The notes beneath the pieces are model-generated. The model made no database searches. It saw only the letters and a list, made by a program, of their open reading frames with translations, and was not told the DNA's origin. Source: Paraburkholderia fungorum (lineage in GTDB: Bacteria > Pseudomonadota > Gammaproteobacteria > Burkholderiales > Burkholderiaceae). Taken from it: a stretch of DNA of 64,000 nucleotides. The translations under genes and the position numbers were made by a program. Shown one piece after another: positions 1 to 9,073 of this stretch; the stretch's first letter is position 1; each line of letters begins with the position of its first letter. The DNA lies in NCBI RefSeq assembly GCF_902833645.1, contig NZ_CADFGE010000001.1, positions 1,116,001 through 1,180,000 of the forward strand, written 5' to 3'.

Positions 1-99
1 CGCCTCGGCGGCGGAATCGCTACCGAGCGACAGCCACAGGCCGAACAGCGGGTCCGCTTCTTTCAGACGTTGTTTGAGAGGATTCGTGAAGGTGCTCAT
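1..99 (-). CDS. HpcH/HpaI-family aldolase, N-terminal 33 residues only
   Basis: The gene is cut by the left edge, so only the first 33 codons are visible. The protein begins MSTFTNPLKQRLKEADPLFG and continues with LWLSLGSDSAAEA. A short amphipathic start followed by GLWLxLxS is the usual N-terminus of the HpcH/HpaI class II aldolases, which cleave 4-hydroxy-2-oxo diacids to pyruvate or related ketoacids plus an aldehyde. A purine-rich stretch precedes the ATG. The metal-binding and catalytic residues lie outside the window, so the substrate cannot be inferred. A citrate-lyase beta-like relative of the same fold is the main alternative. Confidence 0.65.
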   Translation of the reverse strand, partial: MSTFTNPLKQRLKEADPLFGLWLSLGSDSAAEA

Positions 100-314
100 T
101 GCCGCGCCCCATGGCGATGCGACGCATCGCCTGAAACGCGGTTGGCAATGCCGGCGCGCCAGTATCGGCCGACGCCCGGGCCCTGACGGCCTGACTGCTT
201 GCTGCGACGCAATGCGGTGACCAGCATGTCTCGCTCCGTGTGGTTATCGGAGCGATCATACCGTGACAATAACGCGGGGGTTGGGCCGCGAAGCTGAATC
301 GCGCGGCCCCGGAT

Positions 315-761
315 TTAATCCCGGACGACGTCGGCCCAGCAATTCGGCGTCTCGAACAGACGCACCTTGTGCAGACGCAGATTCACGCCGTAATGCGCGT
401 CGTACACGTTCGCGAGAATATCGAACGCAGCAGCGGCAAGATTTTCAACGGTGGGGATGCGATCGAGCACGACGGTCTTGTGCCCCGCCATGGTTTCCAG
501 AAAGCCGCGCACCTGCGTATCGCCTTCGTAGACGAGAAACGCATGGTCCCATTTGTCAACCAGATGCTCGACCGCGAGCGACTTCACGTCGGCGAAGTCC
601 ATCACCATGCCGCGATCCGGCGCACCTTCGGTGTCGACCAGGTCGCCTTGCAGCGTAATTTCGAGCACGTAGCGATGGCCGTGCAGATTACGGCACTGGC
701 TGCGGTGATCGGGGATGCGGTGGCCCGCGTCGAATTCGAGTTTTCGTGTAATCGTCAGCAC
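315..761 (-). CDS. queD: 6-carboxy-5,6,7,8-tetrahydropterin synthase QueD
   Basis: QueD converts 7,8-dihydroneopterin triphosphate to 6-carboxytetrahydropterin, the first committed step of the preQ0/queuosine pathway. The protein has 148 residues. His15 in FDAGHRI and the pair in NLHGH (residues 26-30) form the zinc site, and Cys24 just before it is the catalytic cysteine position. The C-terminal VRLFETPNCWADV fits the Glu motif that anchors the pterin. The gene lies 6 bases downstream of queE and in the same direction, with queC further upstream, so the three form one leftward unit. A mammalian-type pyruvoyl-tetrahydropterin synthase is the homologous alternative, but the queC/queE context makes QueD the better call. 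Confidence 0.93.
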   Translation of the reverse strand: MLTITRKLEFDAGHRIPDHRSQCRNLHGHRYVLEITLQGDLVDTEGAPDRGMVMDFADVKSLAVEHLVDKWDHAFLVYEGDTQVRGFLETMAGHKTVVLDRIPTVENLAAAAFDILANVYDAHYGVNLRLHKVRLFETPNCWADVVRD

Positions 762-767
762 GGCAAA

Positions 768-1400
768 TCAGGGAATGTTCAGATACTTGTGGGTCTGCAT
801 CGACAGGCGCCATTGCGGATGGCGTTTGCACCAGTCAATCGCGAGCTTCGTATTGAGCTCGCGCGACGGGCCGTCCATCGGCTGGACGAGGAAATACTCG
901 AAGTCGAGCTTCGCATACTCGGACAAACGCTGGTTGTCCTGCGGAATCACGACCTTCAGCTCGTTGCCCTTGGTGACGACGAGCGGCGCGTCGGCCTTCG
1001 GGCTCACGCAGATCCAGTCGATCGTCTCGAGCACCGGCAGCGAGCCGTTGGTTTCGATGGCGATTTCGAAGCCGGCGGCATGCAGTGCATCGACAAACGG
1101 CTGATCGATCTGCAGCATCGGTTCGCCGCCCGTGCAGACTACGAAGCGCTCGCCTTCGCCTTCCGGCCATTGCGACGCAATCATCTGCACCAGTTCTTCG
1201 GGCGTACGGTACTTGCCACCGTTCTCGCCGTCAGTGCCGACAAAGTCCGTATCGCAGAAGCGGCACACAGCTTCCGCACGATCTTCTTCGCGGCCCGACC
1301 ACAGATTGCAGCCGGCGAACCGGCAGAACACGGCCGGACGCCCGGCATTCGCGCCCTCGCCCTGCAATGTGTAGAAGATTTCCTTGACCGCGTAAGTCAT
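768..1400 (-). CDS. queE: 7-carboxy-7-deazaguanine synthase QueE (radical SAM)
   Basis: QueE uses S-adenosylmethionine and a 4Fe-4S cluster to rearrange 6-carboxytetrahydropterin into 7-carboxy-7-deazaguanine. The chosen start gives MTYAVKEIFYTLQGEG, the usual N-terminus. An upstream in-frame start at 1451 exists but lacks a convincing ribosome site, whereas AAGG lies about 11 bases before 1400. The cluster cysteines sit in CNLWSG...AVCRFCDTD and have the CX14CX2C spacing known for Burkholderia QueE instead of the usual CX3CX2C. VCTGGEPMLQ is the glycine-rich SAM-binding motif. It lies between queC and queD in one leftward transcription unit. Confidence 0.94.
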   Translation of the reverse strand: MTYAVKEIFYTLQGEGANAGRPAVFCRFAGCNLWSGREEDRAEAVCRFCDTDFVGTDGENGGKYRTPEELVQMIASQWPEGEGERFVVCTGGEPMLQIDQPFVDALHAAGFEIAIETNGSLPVLETIDWICVSPKADAPLVVTKGNELKVVIPQDNQRLSEYAKLDFEYFLVQPMDGPSRELNTKLAIDWCKRHPQWRLSMQTHKYLNIP

Positions 1401-1488
1401 GCTGCTGTCTGCCTTGTGTTCCTGAAAATAATTGCCTGTTGTGCTGCGCATGCCTGAACAACGCGCGAGCAGAATTGCCGTGAGGCCG

Positions 1489-2220
1489 TCAGACCGGCTC
1501 GGTCACCTTCTCGCCGGCCAGGTACGCTTCATAACCGCGCTTGCGCAAGCGGCACGCCGGGCATTCGCCGCAGCCGAAGCCCCATGCATGCAGTTCGGCG
1601 CGCTCGCCGACATAACAGGTGTGCGTCTCGACGCGTACCAGCTCGACCAGTTCTTCGCCGCCCAACTCGTGCGCGAGACGCCACGTGTCGGCCTTATCGA
1701 GCCACATTAGCGGCGTTTCGAGCAGGAAGCGCGTGTCCATGCCGAGGTTCAGCGCGACCTGCAAGGCCTTCATCGTGTCGTCGCGGCAATCGGGGTAGCC
1801 CGAGAAGTCCGTCTCGCACATCCCGCCCACCAGCACCTGCAAACCACGCCGATACGCGATGGCGCCTGCGATCGTCATGAACATCAGATTGCGGCCCGGC
1901 ACGAACGTATTCGGCAAACCGTTGGCGGTGGCGTGGATCTCGATCTCGCGCGTCATCGCGGTATCGCTGATCGAACCGAGCACCGACAGGTCGATCATGT
2001 GATCTTCGCCGAGGCGTTCGGCCCACGCCGGAAAGGCTCGTGCCACAGCGTTGCGAAACCCTTCGCGGCATTCGAGTTCGACTCGGTGCCGCTGGCCATA
2101 ATCGAAGCCCAGCGTCTCGACAGTTTCATAACGTTCGAGCGCCCAGGCGAGGCACGTGGCGGAATCCTGGCCGCCGGAAAACAGCACCAGAGCGCTACGT
2201 TTAGCGTCTTTGCGGATCAC
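1489..2220 (-). CDS. queC: 7-cyano-7-deazaguanine (preQ0) synthase QueC
   Basis: QueC makes preQ0 from 7-carboxy-7-deazaguanine, ammonia and ATP. Residues 10-20 carry the pyrophosphatase P-loop [11 protein letters not shown]. The C-terminal [13 protein letters not shown] supplies zinc-ligand cysteines together with the earlier Cys in THTCYVGER. The chosen start is a GTG at 2220, preceded by CACGGAG with a 7-base gap, giving 243 residues. The longer in-frame extension to 2304 is arginine-rich and not typical of the family. The gene is first in the leftward queC-queE-queD unit, with 88 bases before queE. Confidence 0.93.
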   Translation of the reverse strand: MIRKDAKRSALVLFSGGQDSATCLAWALERYETVETLGFDYGQRHRVELECREGFRNAVARAFPAWAERLGEDHMIDLSVLGSISDTAMTREIEIHATANGLPNTFVPGRNLMFMTIAGAIAYRRGLQVLVGGMCETDFSGYPDCRDDTMKALQVALNLGMDTRFLLETPLMWLDKADTWRLAHELGGEELVELVRVETHTCYVGERAELHAWGFGCGECPACRLRKRGYEAYLAGEKVTEPV

Positions 2221-2599
2221 CGTGAAACTCCGTGAATGATGAGTGCCACGTCGCGCTGCGCGAGGTGCGCCATGCAAGCAACGCGGCGCGACGCGTGCCG
2301 GCACTGTTGCCGGCCCAAAGCAGTATAGGCCGCGCCTTCCGCATGCAGAGTCGCTGGGCGCTTATACCGTTAATCGTCGGGCGAAGGATTCGGCACCTGT
2401 TGCGGCGCTGCCGTGTCGCAGCAGCGTGCGCAAAAAAGCCCAGCTTCGGGATACGAAAAGACATGTCTGGTGCAGTGCCGCGCCAATCGCGCGGCCGCAC
2501 GCAAGTCCTTGAACTGGCGCGATTTTATCACGCGACGCACAATGCCGCCGAGCACGCCCCATCGCAGCACCACACAGGCGACGCCGCCACGAGAACGCC
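2221..2599. other. Gene-free stretch between queC and the tRNA-Phe terminator
   Basis: No open frame here has recognisable protein character; the translations on both strands are arginine/alanine-rich shadows. The promoter of the leftward queC unit should lie near its queC end. No riboswitch-like fold was recognised by eye. Confidence 0.5.
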
Positions 2600-2642
2600 C
2601 ACAAAAGGAAAAGCCCCAGGAATCTTGCGATTTCCTGGGGCT
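2600..2642 (-). terminator. Rho-independent terminator of tRNA-Phe
   Basis: An 11-bp perfect stem pairs AGCCCCAGGAA (2612-2622) with TTCCTGGGGCT (2632-2642) around a 9-base loop. Read on the minus strand it is followed by a T-rich run (2600-2611). It starts 7 bases past the CCA end of the leftward tRNA-Phe gene. Confidence 0.9.
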
Positions 2643-2648
2643 GAATCC

Positions 2649-2724
2649 TGGTGGCCTGGGACGGAATCGAACCATCGACACGCGGATTTTCAATCCGCTG
2701 CTCTACCAACTGAGCTACCGGGCC
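2649..2724 (-). tRNA. tRNA-Phe (anticodon GAA)
   Basis: This is a 76-base cloverleaf read on the minus strand. It begins GGCCCGGTAGCTCAG and has the anticodon loop ATTGAAAAT, hence GAA for phenylalanine. The T-arm is GGTTCGATTCC, and an acceptor stem GGCCCGG/CCAGGCC-type pairing is followed by an encoded ACCA. A sigma70 promoter lies directly upstream and a strong hairpin terminator directly downstream, so it is a single-gene unit. Confidence 0.97.
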
Positions 2725-2737
2725 AACGAAGAACGAA

Positions 2738-2766
2738 ATGATATCAAAGGGTCAGCAGCACGGCAA
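2738..2766 (-). promoter_or_regulatory. Predicted sigma70 promoter of tRNA-Phe
   Basis: On the minus strand a TTGCCG -35 (2761-2766) and a TATCAT -10 (2738-2743) are separated by 17 bases. Transcription would start a few bases before the mature tRNA 5' end at 2724. Confidence 0.7.
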
Positions 2767-2819
2767 GCCCCCTCTCGAAAAAATCTGGCTTGCCCGACCC
2801 GGCACGCGTTACGCGGCCG

Positions 2820-3512
2820 TTACTCCCCTTTGTTCTTGCCGAGATCGACACCGAGCTGCTTGAGCTTGCGATACAGGTGCGTGCGCTCGAGACCGGTCTT
2901 CTCCGCGACGCGCGTCATGCTGCCGTTCTCGCGCGCCAGGTGATATTCGAAGTAAGCGCGCTCGAACGCATCGCGCGCGTCGCGCAACGGGATGTCGAAC
3001 GAGATCGACGCCGTTTGCGCGGCCAATGCGCCGCTGCCCATACCATCCGACGACAGCATCGGCAATGAAGCCGCCGACGCCACGGTCGAAGCACTGGCCG
3101 GCAGCGCCTGCTTGGTGGCGATCGCGCCGCCCGGCGCGGCTGCGGCATTGCCCCGGGCGAGGCCCTGCTCGACCGCCTTCAGCAGCTTCTGCAACGCAAT
3201 CGGTTTCTCGAGGAAATTGAGCGCACCGATCTTGGTCGCTTCAACTGCCGTATCGATGGTTGCATGGCCGGACATCATGATCACCGGCATGGTCAGTTGC
3301 CCTTGCGCGGCCCATTCTTTGAGCAAGGTCACGCCGTCGGTATCGGGCATCCAGATGTCGAGCAGCACCAGGTCCGGCGCCTGACGCAAGCGGAACTCGC
3401 GCGCTTCCTGCGCGTTTTCCGCCGCCTCCACGACATGCCCCTCGTCGCTCAGGATCTCCGAGAGCAATTCCCGGATGCCCATTTCATCATCTACCACCAG
3501 GATGGTTGCCAT
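2820..3512 (-). CDS. NtrX-like response regulator without AAA+ domain
   Basis: This is the DNA-binding partner of the membrane kinase encoded just upstream; the kinase stop codon TAA abuts this ATG. Residues 1-120 are a receiver domain with the acidic pair Asp8-Asp9, the phospho-acceptor Asp52 in LLDIWMP and Lys103 in LEKP. After a low-complexity Ala/Ser linker, residues about 180-226 form a Fis-type helix-turn-helix (MTRVAEKTGLERTHLYRKLK). NtrX and NtrC proteins normally carry a sigma54-activating AAA+ ATPase between these parts. It is absent here, so direct sigma54 activation is not expected. The family lacking the ATPase is known from beta-proteobacteria. Target genes are unknown. Confidence 0.88.
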   Translation of the reverse strand: MATILVVDDEMGIRELLSEILSDEGHVVEAAENAQEAREFRLRQAPDLVLLDIWMPDTDGVTLLKEWAAQGQLTMPVIMMSGHATIDTAVEATKIGALNFLEKPIALQKLLKAVEQGLARGNAAAAPGGAIATKQALPASASTVASAASLPMLSSDGMGSGALAAQTASISFDIPLRDARDAFERAYFEYHLARENGSMTRVAEKTGLERTHLYRKLKQLGVDLGKNKGE

Positions 3513-5927
3513 TTACGCTGCCCTTGTCTGCACTGTTGCTTTTGTCGTTCCCTGCGACGCATTGCCATGCGCCGGCCGCAGCCCTGCTCCAGGTGCCGCG
3601 GCATCGTCTGCCAGTTGAAGGAAGAGGATCGATATCTGCGCGCCTTCGATCACATCGCCCGCTTTCATGCGATTGCGAATGTCGATGCGCGCACCGTGTT
3701 CGTCGACGATCTTCTTGACCATCGCAAGACCCAGGCCTGTACCTTTGGCCTTGGTTGTCACGTAAGGTTCGAATGCACGTGTGAGGATACGCGCTGGGAA
3801 GCCCGGTCCGTTATCCGACACTGTTAGACGCACCGCGACGCGTATCTTGCCTTCCGCGTCGGGGTCTCCGTATTCTACTGTCCTCGTCTCGAGCAACACA
3901 TGCGGTTGTTCGACGTCGGCCACGGCGTCCTGTGCATTCTGCAACAGGTTGTGAATCACCTGACGCAATTGCGTCGCGTCGCCGCGAATCGCCGGCAAGT
4001 CAGCGAGCTCCACCTGAATCGCGCCCTTGCCTTCTTCGATACCGTACAACGTCAACACTTCGCTGACCAGTTCGTTCAACTGCAGATGGGCGAGCACCGC
4101 CGGCGGCGTACGCGCGTAGTCGCGGAAATTGTCGACCATCTGCTTCATCGCCGCGACCTGGTTGACGATCGTGGTGGCGCCGCGCTTCAGCACGTCGGCA
4201 TCCGACGGCGACAGCTTGTCGGCCAGCTTCATCTGCAAACGCTCGGCGGAAAGCTGAATCGGCGTGAGCGGATTCTTGATCTCATGCGCGAGACGCCGCG
4301 CCACTTCGCCCCAGGCGATCGAACGCTGCGCCGAGATCACGTCCGAAATATCGTCGAACACGACCACGTAGCCGGAGGTCTGCATGTCTTCCGCGTCGCG
4401 ATCCGTGGCGGACACGAGGCGCGCGCCGCGCACAAGCAGCGTGAGCGGCTCCGTTTCACCCGGCACCTGTACCGAAAACTGCTGCTGCCAGTGGCCGCGA
4501 TCGTCATGACCGTCACCGCTTGCGGCCTCGCGATCGGCAAACGCCTTGCGCACCATGCCGCCAAATTCGCTCAACACGCCGATCTTTTCCAGCGCCGAGC
4601 CCAGCACTTCCTGGAACTGCTGGCGGAATATCCGCTCAGCGCCGCGGTTTGCCGTGGTGAGGCGGAACTGCCGGTCGAACACGAACACGCCCGCGGTCAG
4701 ATTCGCGAGAATGCTTTCCAGATAGGCCTTCGAATGCTCGAGCGCGATGCGGTTGTTCTCGACCGCCGCGCGCGCCTCGGACAACTGCCGCGTCATCGCA
4801 TTGAACGACTGCGTGAGAAAGCCCAGTTCGTCGCGCGATTTGATTTCGCGCTTTGGCGTGTAGTCGCCTTCGGTCACCTCCTTGGTGCCCTGCGCGAGCA
4901 GAAACAACGGCCGGGCCAGCTGATTGCCGAGCGCGAGCGCCAGCATCATCGCGATGAAGGTGGCGAGGAACAGCGCGAGCGTCAGCGTGCCGATATACAT
5001 CTTGCGCAAGCCGGTGCGGCCCAGCGCCTTCTCCTGATACTCGCGATAGGCGCGCTGCACCGCGTCGGCATTGCGCGCGAGCGTGGGCGACACCGGCTGC
5101 GTGAGTTGCAGGAAGCGTTCGGTAGGCTGCAGCAGCGACGCGTTCGAATCGGGAATGCGCTGCACGACGCGTAGCCGCAGCGCACCCTTGCCGCCATGCG
5201 CGTTCGGATCGCCGTCGACTTCACCCTCGATCGCCGCATAGCCGCGGCCACGGGCCTGGTCGATCATCAGCGGCGTGGGCAAGTCGTTCGACACCAGCGT
5301 CGCGTAATTGCCGGACGCCTGCGCGACCACGTGCATGTCCGGCGTCGCGCCCGACATGCTGCGCGTAGGTTCGACGATCGTCGCGTCCTGCACGCCGAAC
5401 TGATCGCGCAGGCGCAGCAGCGTCAGTGTCGTGCCGGCGGCGTCCGCGCTCGCCAACTGCTCGGACATCAAGCGGCCCTTGGTCTGCAGATCCGACAGCG
5501 ACGCGTCGAGCATGCCGCGGCCGAGATTCAGACCCGACGTCAACGCCGTCTCGACGTTCACGTCGAACCACGACTCGATACTGCGCGACACGAACTGGTA
5601 CGAGACGACGTAAATGATGCCGCCCGGCACCACGCCGACCAGCGCCATGAAAAACGCGAGTTTTGCTAAAAGCCGCGTGCCGAACTTACCTTTCCTGAGC
5701 CGCGCGATGATGATGATGACGAGCGTCGCCACCACCAGCAAAAAGATCATCGCGACCACGAGGTTGGCCGCGTACAGCCACTGGTAATAGCGGTCGAAAA
5801 ACTCGGTATTCGCGCTCGCCGCTGCCAGCAGCACGAGCAGCAGCACGGCCGTCACGGCGACCGTGGACACCAGCACGCGCACGACGATGCTGCTCACACT
5901 GGTGGCGCGGCGCACTCTATTTAGCAC
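3513..5927 (-). CDS. NtrY-like membrane sensor histidine kinase
   Basis: This 804-residue inner-membrane kinase has three transmembrane segments near residues 13-38, 51-75 and 88-113. A periplasmic region of about 200 residues and a fourth membrane segment (about 310-334) follow. A HAMP domain (335-385), a PAS domain (about 400-450) and a HisKA domain come next, with phospho-accepting His548 in RRLAHEIKNPLTP. The ATPase domain shows an N box (NLLQNAQDAV), a G1 box (DNGPGFP) and a G2 box (GTGLGLAMV). The C-terminus trails into an Ala/Gly-rich tail. It overlaps the DUF4390 gene by 11 bases and abuts the response-regulator gene, implying translational coupling. NtrY kinases sense nitrogen or redox state in other bacteria; the signal here is not known. 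Confidence 0.92.
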   Translation of the reverse strand: MLNRVRRATSVSSIVVRVLVSTVAVTAVLLLVLLAAASANTEFFDRYYQWLYAANLVVAMIFLLVVATLVIIIIARLRKGKFGTRLLAKLAFFMALVGVVPGGIIYVVSYQFVSRSIESWFDVNVETALTSGLNLGRGMLDASLSDLQTKGRLMSEQLASADAAGTTLTLLRLRDQFGVQDATIVEPTRSMSGATPDMHVVAQASGNYATLVSNDLPTPLMIDQARGRGYAAIEGEVDGDPNAHGGKGALRLRVVQRIPDSNASLLQPTERFLQLTQPVSPTLARNADAVQRAYREYQEKALGRTGLRKMYIGTLTLALFLATFIAMMLALALGNQLARPLFLLAQGTKEVTEGDYTPKREIKSRDELGFLTQSFNAMTRQLSEARAAVENNRIALEHSKAYLESILANLTAGVFVFDRQFRLTTANRGAERIFRQQFQEVLGSALEKIGVLSEFGGMVRKAFADREAASGDGHDDRGHWQQQFSVQVPGETEPLTLLVRGARLVSATDRDAEDMQTSGYVVVFDDISDVISAQRSIAWGEVARRLAHEIKNPLTPIQLSAERLQMKLADKLSPSDADVLKRGATTIVNQVAAMKQMVDNFRDYARTPPAVLAHLQLNELVSEVLTLYGIEEGKGAIQVELADLPAIRGDATQLRQVIHNLLQNAQDAVADVEQPHVLLETRTVEYGDPDAEGKIRVAVRLTVSDNGPGFPARILTRAFEPYVTTKAKGTGLGLAMVKKIVDEHGARIDIRNRMKAGDVIEGAQISILFLQLADDAAAPGAGLRPAHGNASQGTTKATVQTRAA

Positions 5928-6516
5928 GTTCGGTCACCGTGAAGGTAAAGCGCTTCCAATCCGACGACAGGCTCCAGTCGCGGTTGTTCACCGCGTCGAT
6001 CTGGAACGGCTTGGGCATCAGCGCGATGTCGAGCTGCATGCGCACCGAGGCGTTGTAGGTTTCCCCGACACGCACCTGGCTGCGGTCGATCACATGCCAT
6101 GACGTGACGTGCTTGATCACGGCGAGCGCGTCGTTGAGCGTGCTGAAGCCGAGTTGCAACCCACCCGACGACACGCTCGACACACGATACTCACGCGTGA
6201 GCGGCTGGAACGACAGGCGAATGCTCTGCGACACGCTGACTGGCTGCTCGTCGAACCAGTACCAGCGTGGCCGGCTCAGTTCGAAGTCGGTTGTGAAATA
6301 GAGCGGGATCCCCTTGTTGACGGCGTCTTCGAGATTGCTGTTCAACTCGAAGTCGAAACGCGCGTCGAGGTTCCAGCCAGTATTGTCCGATTGCAGCGAG
6401 GCGCGCTGGACCGCAATCGAATCGGCATACGCCGCGCCCGGCACGGCAAGCCACACGGCCAGCGCGATCCAGAGCACGGCAGCGAGCCGAAGCGGGAAGA
6501 AGCGTTTGATGGTCAC
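5917..6516 (-). CDS. DUF4390 exported protein
   Basis: This 199-residue protein starts with a basic residue cluster, a hydrophobic segment (about 10-28) and a probable signal-peptidase site after PGAAYA. It is therefore probably periplasmic. The rest matches DUF4390 by its WNLDARFDFELN start, the RYYWF-like element RPRWYWFDE and the NRDWSLSSDWKRFTF end. No enzymatic motif is visible. It sits between rsmB (4-base ATGA overlap) and the NtrY-like kinase (11-base overlap), a conserved beta-proteobacterial arrangement. An accessory role for the kinase periplasmic domain is an inference from position alone. Confidence 0.85.
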   Translation of the reverse strand: MTIKRFFPLRLAAVLWIALAVWLAVPGAAYADSIAVQRASLQSDNTGWNLDARFDFELNSNLEDAVNKGIPLYFTTDFELSRPRWYWFDEQPVSVSQSIRLSFQPLTREYRVSSVSSGGLQLGFSTLNDALAVIKHVTSWHVIDRSQVRVGETYNASVRMQLDIALMPKPFQIDAVNNRDWSLSSDWKRFTFTVTERAK

Positions 6517-7952
6517 CGTTTCTGAAAGCGCGCGTAGAAAAATCCGTCGTGGTCTGAGTTCGAGCCGGCGCTATCTTCAGCGACATCTCCGGCATGGGAC
6601 CCGGCCGATGTGTCGGCGGGCGCGCGGGCAACTGAAGGTAAAAGTTGCACCGGCGCGTCCAATCGTACCGCATCCTGATACTTGTTTCCAAACCACTGTG
6701 CCTGCAACTCGCCTTCTTCAGGAAAGATCGAACACGTAACATAGAGCAACTCGCCGCCTGGCTTCACAAGCGGCCACAGCGCGTCGAGAATGCGGCGCTG
6801 CTCGGCGACCAGCGCGGGAATATCCGACGCGCGGCGCAGCCAGCGAATATCCGGATGACGCCGCACGATGCCCGAGGCCGAACACGGGACGTCCGCCAGG
6901 ATGCGATCGAACGGCTGGTCGATGTCGTCGTGCCATTTTGCCGGTGTGCCCGCGTCGCCGATACGCACTTCCGCTTCGAGCTTGAGCCGCAGCAAGTTTT
7001 CACCGATCCGCCGCGCGCGCGATGCGTCACTTTCGAGCGCCACGAGTTGCAAGTTGGCGAGTTCGAGCAGATGGCCGGTCTTGCCGCCGGGCGCCGCGCA
7101 CGCGTCGAGCACGCGCATGCCGTCACGCACGCCGAGCAGTTGCGCGGCGAGCTGCGCGCCGGCGTCCTGCACGGATACCACGCCATCGTTAAAGCCAGGG
7201 ATACGGTCGACCGGCATCGGCGTCGCGAGCTTGACGGCGTACTCACCGGCCCGGCTCGCGCGAATGTGCTGGTCGTGCAGCACTTGCAGATAGGCATCGA
7301 CTGTCGAGCGGCGCGCGTTGACGCGCAACGTCAGCGGACCTTGCGTGTCGCCGGCGCCGAGCACGGCTTGCCAGGCGTCGGGCCACGCGGCTCTGACCGC
7401 GTCGATCCACCATACCGGGTAGTTCCAGCGCGCAACTTCGTCGGCTTGCGCTGCGTTCAACAGCGTTTCGCGCTCGCGCAGGAAACTGCGCAGCACAGCG
7501 TTCACCAGACCCTTCGCAAACGAGAACTCACGGCGTGCAGCGATGGCGCTCACAGCCTGATCGACGACCGTGAACGGGGTGTAGGCGGCATTTGCTTCAT
7601 CATCGATCAGCAACGCGAGCGCACAGGCAAGCACATGGCCGACGTGCGGCGGCGGCGCCTTCTTCACCAGCTTCGCGATCAGCCACTCGGCGGTCCCGAG
7701 ACGCCGCATGGCGCGGTACGCGATGTCCTGCACGGCTCCGCGCGCGGCCGCGACGCTGCCTTCAGGCGCGGACACGAATACCGATTGCAGCGCGGCGGGC
7801 AACGCCGCGCCGAGGCGTACGGCGCCGATGGCCTGGCCCGCGCAGTCGAGCGCAAAACCGAGCGATTCGGGCGCGAGGTGCAATATCGACAGACGGGATT
7901 CGCGCGGGCGCGCCAAAGGAGTAGCAGAACGCGAAGAAGGCTTTGGAGTCAT
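6513..7952 (-). CDS. rsmB: 16S rRNA m5C967 methyltransferase RsmB
   Basis: RsmB methylates C967 of 16S rRNA using S-adenosylmethionine. The N-terminal part (about residues 50-165) is the NusB-like RNA-binding fold. The methyltransferase follows, with the SAM-binding motif VLDACAAPGGKTGHLLEL. The two catalytic cysteines of RNA m5C methyltransferases appear in DVPCSASG and YVTCSIFPEE. The ATG at 7952 gives 479 residues, the normal size. The frame is open to 8057, but that extension runs into the htpX terminator region and is unlike the family. A Ser/Ala/Asp-rich stretch near residue 455 is an unremarkable local insertion. The gene overlaps the DUF4390 gene by 4 bases. Confidence 0.93.
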   Translation of the reverse strand: MTPKPSSRSATPLARPRESRLSILHLAPESLGFALDCAGQAIGAVRLGAALPAALQSVFVSAPEGSVAAARGAVQDIAYRAMRRLGTAEWLIAKLVKKAPPPHVGHVLACALALLIDDEANAAYTPFTVVDQAVSAIAARREFSFAKGLVNAVLRSFLRERETLLNAAQADEVARWNYPVWWIDAVRAAWPDAWQAVLGAGDTQGPLTLRVNARRSTVDAYLQVLHDQHIRASRAGEYAVKLATPMPVDRIPGFNDGVVSVQDAGAQLAAQLLGVRDGMRVLDACAAPGGKTGHLLELANLQLVALESDASRARRIGENLLRLKLEAEVRIGDAGTPAKWHDDIDQPFDRILADVPCSASGIVRRHPDIRWLRRASDIPALVAEQRRILDALWPLVKPGGELLYVTCSIFPEEGELQAQWFGNKYQDAVRLDAPVQLLPSVARAPADTSAGSHAGDVAEDSAGSNSDHDGFFYARFQKR

Positions 7953-8056
7953 GAAAGAGGCGAAGGCAGGCCGCGCGGTGCGCGCAACGCAAACAACATA
8001 CATTGTAGCGTGGTGCGGGACGGGAGCCGCGGAGCCCGGACCGGGGCGAGAGATCA

Positions 8057-8088
8057 AACAAAAAAGGCGAGTCCGCGGACTCGCCTTT
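8057..8088 (-). terminator. Rho-independent terminator after htpX
   Basis: GGCGAGTCCGCGGACTCGCC is a perfect palindromic stem (8066-8085) extended by AAA/TTT pairing. On the minus strand it is followed by a T-rich run, about 25 bases past the htpX stop. It separates htpX from the downstream rsmB unit. Confidence 0.9.
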
Positions 8089-8112
8089 CGCGATGCCGGG
8101 CCTGTGAGCCCG

Positions 8113-8970
8113 TTACTCGAAGCGCCCCGTACGCGCCATTTCCATCAAACGTGCGATACGTTCCTCGGTAGCCGGGTGCGTGGAGAACAGGTTCGCAATG
8201 CCGCCGCCCGTCAGCGGATTCATGATCATCATCTGCGCGGTGGCCGGATGCTGCTCGGCCGTGGGGAACGGAATTCCGCTCGCGTAGCGATGAATCTTGT
8301 CGAGCGCCGAGGCGAGCGCCTGCGGATCGCCGGAAATCTGCGCGCCGCCACGGTCCGCCTCGAATTCGCGGGCACGCGAAATGGCCATCTGAATCAGCGC
8401 GCCGGCGATCGGCGCGAGCAACGCAACAGCGATGCCCGCAATCGGGTTGGTCGGACGACCGTTTTCGTCGCGGCCGCCGAAGAACATCGCGAAGTTCGCC
8501 AGCGCGGAAATGGCGCCCGCCATGGTTGCCGACACCGTGGAGATCAGGATGTCGCGGTGCTTCACGTGCGCCAGTTCGTGCGCCATCACGCCGCGCATTT
8601 CGCGTTCGGACAGCACGCGCAAGATGCCGGTGGTGGCGGCCACAGCCGCGTGTTCCGGATTGCGGCCGGTGGCGAACGCGTTCGGCGCATCTTCGTTGAT
8701 CAGGTAGACGCGCGGCATCGGCAAGTTCGCGCGGGTGGCGAGTTCGCGCACCATGCGGTAGAACTGCGGCGCACTGTTTTCGTCCACTTCCTGCGCGTTG
8801 TACATGCGCAGGACCATCTTGTCCGAGAACCAGTACGAAAAGAAATTCATTCCAAGCGCGATCACGAGCGCGATCGTCATGCCGCGCGACCCGCCGATCA
8901 TCCCGCCGATCACGATGAAAAGGGCCGTGATCGCGGCCATCAACATCGCGGTTTTGACCCAATTGAACAT
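8113..8970 (-). CDS. htpX: Membrane zinc metalloprotease HtpX
   Basis: HtpX degrades misfolded inner-membrane proteins as part of envelope quality control. The start at 8970 has AGGAG 8 bases upstream and gives 285 residues beginning [18 protein letters not shown]. Two transmembrane segments lie near residues 7-27 and 30-47. The zinc motif HELAH is at 131-135 and the third ligand Glu in EFEADRGGA near 202. Two further hydrophobic segments lie at about 148-170 and 178-198. A longer frame to 9015 lacks a ribosome site. The gene has its own terminator. Confidence 0.95.
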   Translation of the reverse strand: MFNWVKTAMLMAAITALFIVIGGMIGGSRGMTIALVIALGMNFFSYWFSDKMVLRMYNAQEVDENSAPQFYRMVRELATRANLPMPRVYLINEDAPNAFATGRNPEHAAVAATTGILRVLSEREMRGVMAHELAHVKHRDILISTVSATMAGAISALANFAMFFGGRDENGRPTNPIAGIAVALLAPIAGALIQMAISRAREFEADRGGAQISGDPQALASALDKIHRYASGIPFPTAEQHPATAQMMIMNPLTGGGIANLFSTHPATEERIARLMEMARTGRFE

Positions 8971-9073
8971 GTCTGCAACTCCTTGCCCTAACGCGGATTC
9001 ATATCTGCACCGCATGATCGCGGCGACTGATTGTAAGCGAATTGTTAGATATGGGCGCGCGAGGAAAATTCAA

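Noticed and set aside
369..1457. Long rightward open frame opposite queD/queE
   Set aside because: It is antisense to two clear genes with intact motifs; the translation has no family features and arises from G+C-rich codon bias.
6645..8991. Two long rightward frames opposite rsmB and htpX
   Set aside because: Both are Arg/His/Gly-rich shadows of well-identified genes on the other strand.
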